Shown here: piece by piece, positions 14,661-18,002 of the stretch
Position numbering within the stretch: position 1 is the first letter of the stretch
Layout: every line of letters starts with the position of its first letter
From: Betaproteobacteria bacterium
GTDB taxonomy: Bacteria; Pseudomonadota; Gammaproteobacteria; Burkholderiales; Ferrovaceae
Assembly (NCBI GenBank): GCA_028870615.1
Contig: JAGWPH010000226.1
Span: forward strand, 1-18,002
DNA length: 18,002 bases
Direction of reading: 5' to 3'
Position numbers and translations under genes: made by a program
Notes under the pieces: model-generated
Database searches by the model: none
What the model was told of the DNA's origin: nothing
The model's input: the letters and a program-made list of their open reading frames with translations, nothing else

Positions 14661-15929
14661 TTGGCTGATTCCTCTTCTCATCAACTGCACGCCTTTGGCC
14701 TCAATCATGAGACCGCTCCCATAGCCGTGCGCGAAAAAATCGCCTTTCCCCAAGAGGATCTTATCCCGGCATTGGCCGATCTGATCCGTCTGCCGACAGT
14801 GGACGAGGCGGTCATTCTGTCCACCTGCAACCGCACTGAAATCTATTGCAAGACCAACCACCCCGACTCGGTGGCCGAATGGCTGTCCAGTCATCACGGT
14901 CTCACGGGGCTGGACATTACCCAGTATCTGTACCGCCTGGATGGCAGTGCCGCGGCCCATCACGCTTTTCGCGTCGCGTCCGGACTGGACTCCATGGTGC
15001 TGGGCGAACCCCAGATCCTGGGGCAGGTCAAGCAAGCTGTGCGTTCGGCTGACGAAGCCGGCACCCTGGGACCGCTTCTCAACAAACTGTTCCAGCATAC
15101 TTTTTCCGTCGCCAAGGCAGTGCGTAGCCAGACCGCCATCGGCGAGCGTTCCGTATCGCTGGCGGCGGCCGCCCTCAAGCTCGCCTCCAGCGTGCTGGGG
15201 GCCATAGAAGAGCAACACGTGCTGTTCATCGGGGCGGGAGAGATGGTGGAGCTGGTGGCTGCCCACTTTATGGCGCGTCATCCGCGCTCCATCACGGTGG
15301 CCAACCGCACCCTCGAACGCGGACGCGTCCTTGCGGAACGCCTGGGCGGAAGCAGTATCACCTTGTCCGAGCTGCCCTCCGAATTGCACCGCCATGACAT
15401 CATCATTTCCTCCACGGCAAGCCACTTGCCGTTGATTGGCAAAGGCATGGTGGAGCGCGCCATCAAGGCGCGCAAACATCGCCCCATGGTGATGATCGAC
15501 CTGGCCGTGCCGCGCGATATCGAACCTGAAGTCGGTACGCTGGACGATGCATTTTTATATACGGTGGACGACCTGGGCAACATTACCCAGGAAAACCGGG
15601 AGTCGCGCCAGTCCGCCGTGCAGCAGGCCGAAATCATCATTACAGCGCGCGTCACCGACTTCCTGGAATGGATTCACACGCGCGATGTGGTCCCCACGAT
15701 TCGCCTGCTGCGCAGCCATGCCGAACGCTACCGCCAAATCGAACTGGAGCGCGCGCGTCGCGCCCTGGCGCGCGGAGACGATCCCGCCCAGGTGCTGGAA
15801 TTGCTGTCCAATGGACTGACGAACAAATTCCTGCATCACCCCACACAAACACTCAGCCAATCGACAGGCCTGACGCAGCAGCAGTTAGTGGACGCGTTGC
15901 ACCGCCTGTTTATCCGCGAAGAAGAATAA
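14661..15929 (+). CDS. hemA: Glutamyl-tRNA reductase
   Basis: About 422 residues. It reduces glutamyl-tRNA(Glu) to glutamate-1-semialdehyde with NADPH, the first committed step of heme synthesis by the C5 route. Family motifs: [21 protein letters not shown] with the catalytic Cys, [21 protein letters not shown], the NADPH-binding LFIGAGEM, and the C-terminal dimerisation domain. No ATG is in frame near the expected N-terminus. TTG 14661 and TTG 14643 (six residues longer) are the candidates. I prefer 14661 because a GGA lies 7 bases upstream and because TATAAT at 14623 would leave 14643 almost leaderless. Use of TTG suggests low initiation, in keeping with tight control of HemA. prfA follows 13 bases downstream, the usual hemA-prfA-prmC order. 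Confidence 0.94.
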   Translation: MADSSSHQLHAFGLNHETAPIAVREKIAFPQEDLIPALADLIRLPTVDEAVILSTCNRTEIYCKTNHPDSVAEWLSSHHGLTGLDITQYLYRLDGSAAAHHAFRVASGLDSMVLGEPQILGQVKQAVRSADEAGTLGPLLNKLFQHTFSVAKAVRSQTAIGERSVSLAAAALKLASSVLGAIEEQHVLFIGAGEMVELVAAHFMARHPRSITVANRTLERGRVLAERLGGSSITLSELPSELHRHDIIISSTASHLPLIGKGMVERAIKARKHRPMVMIDLAVPRDIEPEVGTLDDAFLYTVDDLGNITQENRESRQSAVQQAEIIITARVTDFLEWIHTRDVVPTIRLLRSHAERYRQIELERARRALARGDDPAQVLELLSNGLTNKFLHHPTQTLSQSTGLTQQQLVDALHRLFIREEE

Positions 15930-15942
15930 TTCCCCACTGCGC

Positions 15943-17028
15943 ATGAAAGATTCCCTCGTTAAATGCCTCGCAACACTCGATTTGCGCCTGTCCGAACTGG
16001 ATGCGTTGTTGTCGGACCCCGACCTCACCCGTGACATGGACCAGTATCGCAGGCTGACCAAGGAACATGCCGATATTGCACCCGTAGTGGCCTTGTTTCA
16101 CCAGCATCAACAAGCCCAATCCGATCTTGCAACGGCCCAGGATATGGCTGCCGATCCCGCTCTGCGCGATTTTGCCGAAGAGGAGTTGAAATCAGCCAAG
16201 GGACGCCTTGAAACCATTGAGAGCGACCTGCAACGGGCCCTGCTGCCCAAGGACCCTAACGATGACCGCAATACTTTTGTGGAAATTCGTGCAGGTACAG
16301 GCGGAGATGAATCTGCACTGTTTGCCGGTAGCCTGTTCCGGATGTATGCCCGCTTTGCCGAACGCAACCGCTGGCAAACCGAGATTCTCTCTCACAGTGA
16401 AGGGGAGATGGGCGGCTACAAGGAAATCATTTTCAGAATCGAAGGGCACGGCGCCTATTCGCGCCTCAAGTTCGAGTCGGGTGGCCATCGCGTGCAACGG
16501 GTCCCTGAAACGGAAACCCAGGGGCGCATTCACACGTCAGCCTGCACCGTGGCCGTGATGCCGGAACCCGACGACGTCAGTGACGTGATCATCAATCCGT
16601 CAGAAATTCGCATTGATACCTTTCGCGCCAGCGGCGCGGGGGGGCAACACATCAACAAGACCGACTCGGCAGTGCGGATTACCCATCTGCCCACCGGCAT
16701 CGTGGTGGAATGTCAGGATGGCCGCAGCCAGCACAAGAACAAGGCTCAGGCCCTATCGGTGTTGGTGGCGCGCATTCGCGACAAGCAGATGCGGGAACAA
16801 CAGGCTCAGGAAGCTGCCACCCGCAAATCGCTGATCGGCAGCGGCGACCGCTCGGAGCGTATCCGCACCTACAATTTTCCCCAAGGGCGCATCACCGACC
16901 ACCGCATCAACCTGACCCTCTACAAGATGGATGCCATCATGGATGGCGACCTGTTTGAACTGACCGACACCCTGATGGCGGAACATCAGGCGGAACAACT
17001 GGCCCAGTTGGGCGAACAGGCGGGATGA
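15943..17028 (+). CDS. prfA: Peptide chain release factor 1
   Basis: 361 residues, normal length. It recognises UAA and UAG and triggers peptide release. The GGQ motif is at 233-235 in [18 protein letters not shown]. The stop-codon reading tripeptide is P-E-T at 188-190 ([16 protein letters not shown]); E. coli has P-A-T, but P-x-T is the RF1 pattern and P-E-T is known from other bacteria such as Bacillus. RF2 would have SPF here, so the RF1 call is firm. ATG 15943 lies 13 bases after hemA with no clear ribosome site, suggesting coupling. It is followed 7 bases later by prmC, whose product methylates the Gln of GGQ. Confidence 0.97.
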   Translation: MKDSLVKCLATLDLRLSELDALLSDPDLTRDMDQYRRLTKEHADIAPVVALFHQHQQAQSDLATAQDMAADPALRDFAEEELKSAKGRLETIESDLQRALLPKDPNDDRNTFVEIRAGTGGDESALFAGSLFRMYARFAERNRWQTEILSHSEGEMGGYKEIIFRIEGHGAYSRLKFESGGHRVQRVPETETQGRIHTSACTVAVMPEPDDVSDVIINPSEIRIDTFRASGAGGQHINKTDSAVRITHLPTGIVVECQDGRSQHKNKAQALSVLVARIRDKQMREQQAQEAATRKSLIGSGDRSERIRTYNFPQGRITDHRINLTLYKMDAIMDGDLFELTDTLMAEHQAEQLAQLGEQAG

Positions 17029-17035
17029 CCCCGGC

Positions 17036-17881
17036 GTGAACGTTGCCACCGCCTTGCAAGGCGACCCCGGAACACGCCTGGAGCGCCGCTTGTTGCTGGA
17101 AGCCGCCACCCATCAAAATCACGCCTGGTTGCTCAGCCGCCCGGAGTACCGCCTGAGTCCTGCAGAAGCGGCCACCTATCATCAATTGCTGACCCGCCGC
17201 GCAGCGGGAGAGCCTATCGCCTATCTGCTGGGACGCCACCAATTCTATGGCCTGGAACTCGCCGTTACACCCGCCGTGCTGATTCCTCGCCCGGAAACCG
17301 AGGGGTTGGTGGCGTGGGCGCTGGAACAGTTGACCCCAGACAATCTCCTTCCGGTTCTCGATCTAGGTACCGGCAGCGGCGCCATTGCGATCGCCTTGCA
17401 CGTGCAACGCCCAAAGCTTTCAATCACGGCAGTGGATGTTTCGGCACCCGCCCTGGCATTGGCGCGCGCCAATGCCGCACGCTGGCAAGCCACCCTGATG
17501 GGGCCGCCCATCGTGTTTGTGCAAAGTCACTGGTTTGAAAATCTGGGCACGCAACGTTTTGGCCTGATCCTCGCCAATCCACCTTATGTGGCAGAGGGTG
17601 ATCCGCACCTTAAAGAGGGTGATCTGCGCTTTGAACCGCGCAGCGCACTTTGCGCCGGACCGAAGGGACTCGACGCCCTCCAGTCCATTATCGAGCAGGC
17701 ACCGCGCCACCTCCACCCGGGAGGGGCCCTGTTGCTGGAACATGGTTACGATCAGGGCGCGGCGTGCAGGGCACTTTTCGAAGCCGCCGGCTTCAAGAAA
17801 ATCAGCACCCGCCCCGATCTCGCAGGGACGGACCGTTTGACTGGGGGCTCCCTATACCCATTACCCCCGGAACAGGATTAG
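17036..17881 (+). CDS. prmC: Peptide chain release factor N5-glutamine methyltransferase
   Basis: 281 residues from GTG 17036; the ATG at 17025 overlaps the prfA stop but runs into TGA after four codons, so GTG is the only reasonable start. It transfers a methyl group from S-adenosylmethionine to the Gln of the GGQ motif in RF1 and RF2. The N-terminal helical domain contains GEPIAYLLGRHQFYGLEL, which helps bind the release factor. The Rossmann methyltransferase core has VLIPRPETE, VLDLGTGSGAIAIAL (SAM binding), TAVDVS and the catalytic NPPY at 181-184. The position directly after its substrate gene prfA is the standard arrangement. TAG stop at 17879-17881. Confidence 0.96.
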   Translation: MNVATALQGDPGTRLERRLLLEAATHQNHAWLLSRPEYRLSPAEAATYHQLLTRRAAGEPIAYLLGRHQFYGLELAVTPAVLIPRPETEGLVAWALEQLTPDNLLPVLDLGTGSGAIAIALHVQRPKLSITAVDVSAPALALARANAARWQATLMGPPIVFVQSHWFENLGTQRFGLILANPPYVAEGDPHLKEGDLRFEPRSALCAGPKGLDALQSIIEQAPRHLHPGGALLLEHGYDQGAACRALFEAAGFKKISTRPDLAGTDRLTGGSLYPLPPEQD

Positions 17882-17907
17882 AATACGCGTTTTGATGACC
17901 TTGAACG

Positions 17908-18002
17908 ATGAACGATCAGCCTCTCCCGGGTACCAGACAACTGATTGATGGCGTAGAACGCGTCTTCTACGATGGTTACTGGATCAAGTATTACGCCCCT
18001 CC
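17908..18002 (+). CDS. Start of an unidentified gene, cut by window edge
   Basis: ATG 17908 opens a frame that reaches the window end (31 codons plus two bases). A stop lies only two codons upstream in frame, so ATG 17908 is the only possible start. The visible N-terminus is polar and then aromatic (LIDGVERVFYDGYWIKYY). I do not recognise the family from this fragment. It does not look like the start of grxD or ubiX, which often follow prmC in relatives. No strong ribosome site is seen; TAGAAT at 17879-17884 could be a -10 box. Confidence 0.55.
   Translation, partial: MNDQPLPGTRQLIDGVERVFYDGYWIKYYAP

Noticed and set aside
16504..16512. P-E-T instead of P-A-T in release factor 1 as a sign of altered stop-codon reading
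   Set aside because: The pattern is P-x-T, and P-E-T is found in standard RF1 of other bacteria. Genes in this window use TAA, TAG and TGA as normal stops.

Overview
The window looks like chromosome from a betaproteobacterium, probably a Nitrosomonadales- or Gallionellales-like lineage. This is inferred from gene order (mltA divergent from rpe-trpE; hemA-prfA-prmC), from the PA2779/PA2778 pair and from protein style. No rRNA or other species marker is present, so the placement is tentative. I saw no tRNA, rRNA, CRISPR array, intact insertion sequence or prophage.

Left part (1-3100), accessory: a DUF4382-type lipoprotein gene runs off the left edge on the minus strand. Facing away from it is a two-gene unit for a small exported PA2779-family membrane protein and a PA2778-family C39-like cysteine peptidase lipoprotein with C-terminal TPR repeats. 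Next comes a scarred stretch: a broken gene for a protein with two membrane segments (one clear frameshift, perhaps two), then a fragment of a second copy of the DUF4382 lipoprotein leader region.

Middle (3100-7565): a complete five-gene branched-chain/hydrophobic amino acid type ABC transporter, livK-livH-livM-livG-livF. Every junction overlaps (16 bases, TTGA, ATGA, ATGA), so it is almost certainly one translationally coupled operon. An uncharacterised lipoprotein gene converges on it (7581-8327).

8500-10140: a block of small envelope or stress-associated genes. A CsbD-like gene is divergent from lmo0937-family (DUF5670), DUF883, YqjE-like (holin-fold) and YqjK-like genes. Two copies of a TACCGyACAGA motif lie in opposite orientation in the divergent spacer, one upstream of each arm.

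Right part (10150-18002), housekeeping: on the minus strand rpe-trpE-LOG-family gene with ATGA overlaps. gph and trpG, often found here in relatives, are absent from this cluster. On the plus strand lie mltA (lytic transglycosylase), hemA (first step of tetrapyrrole synthesis from Glu-tRNA), prfA (release factor 1) and prmC (the methyltransferase that modifies the GGQ motif of release factors). The start of an unidentified gene runs off the right edge.

The gene content is mostly recognisable. I found no clear new defence or mobile system. The most interesting points are the scarred region at 2200-2930, the paired motif in the stress-gene spacer, the PA2779/PA2778 unit with its operator-like palindrome, and the compressed rpe-trpE-LOG operon.
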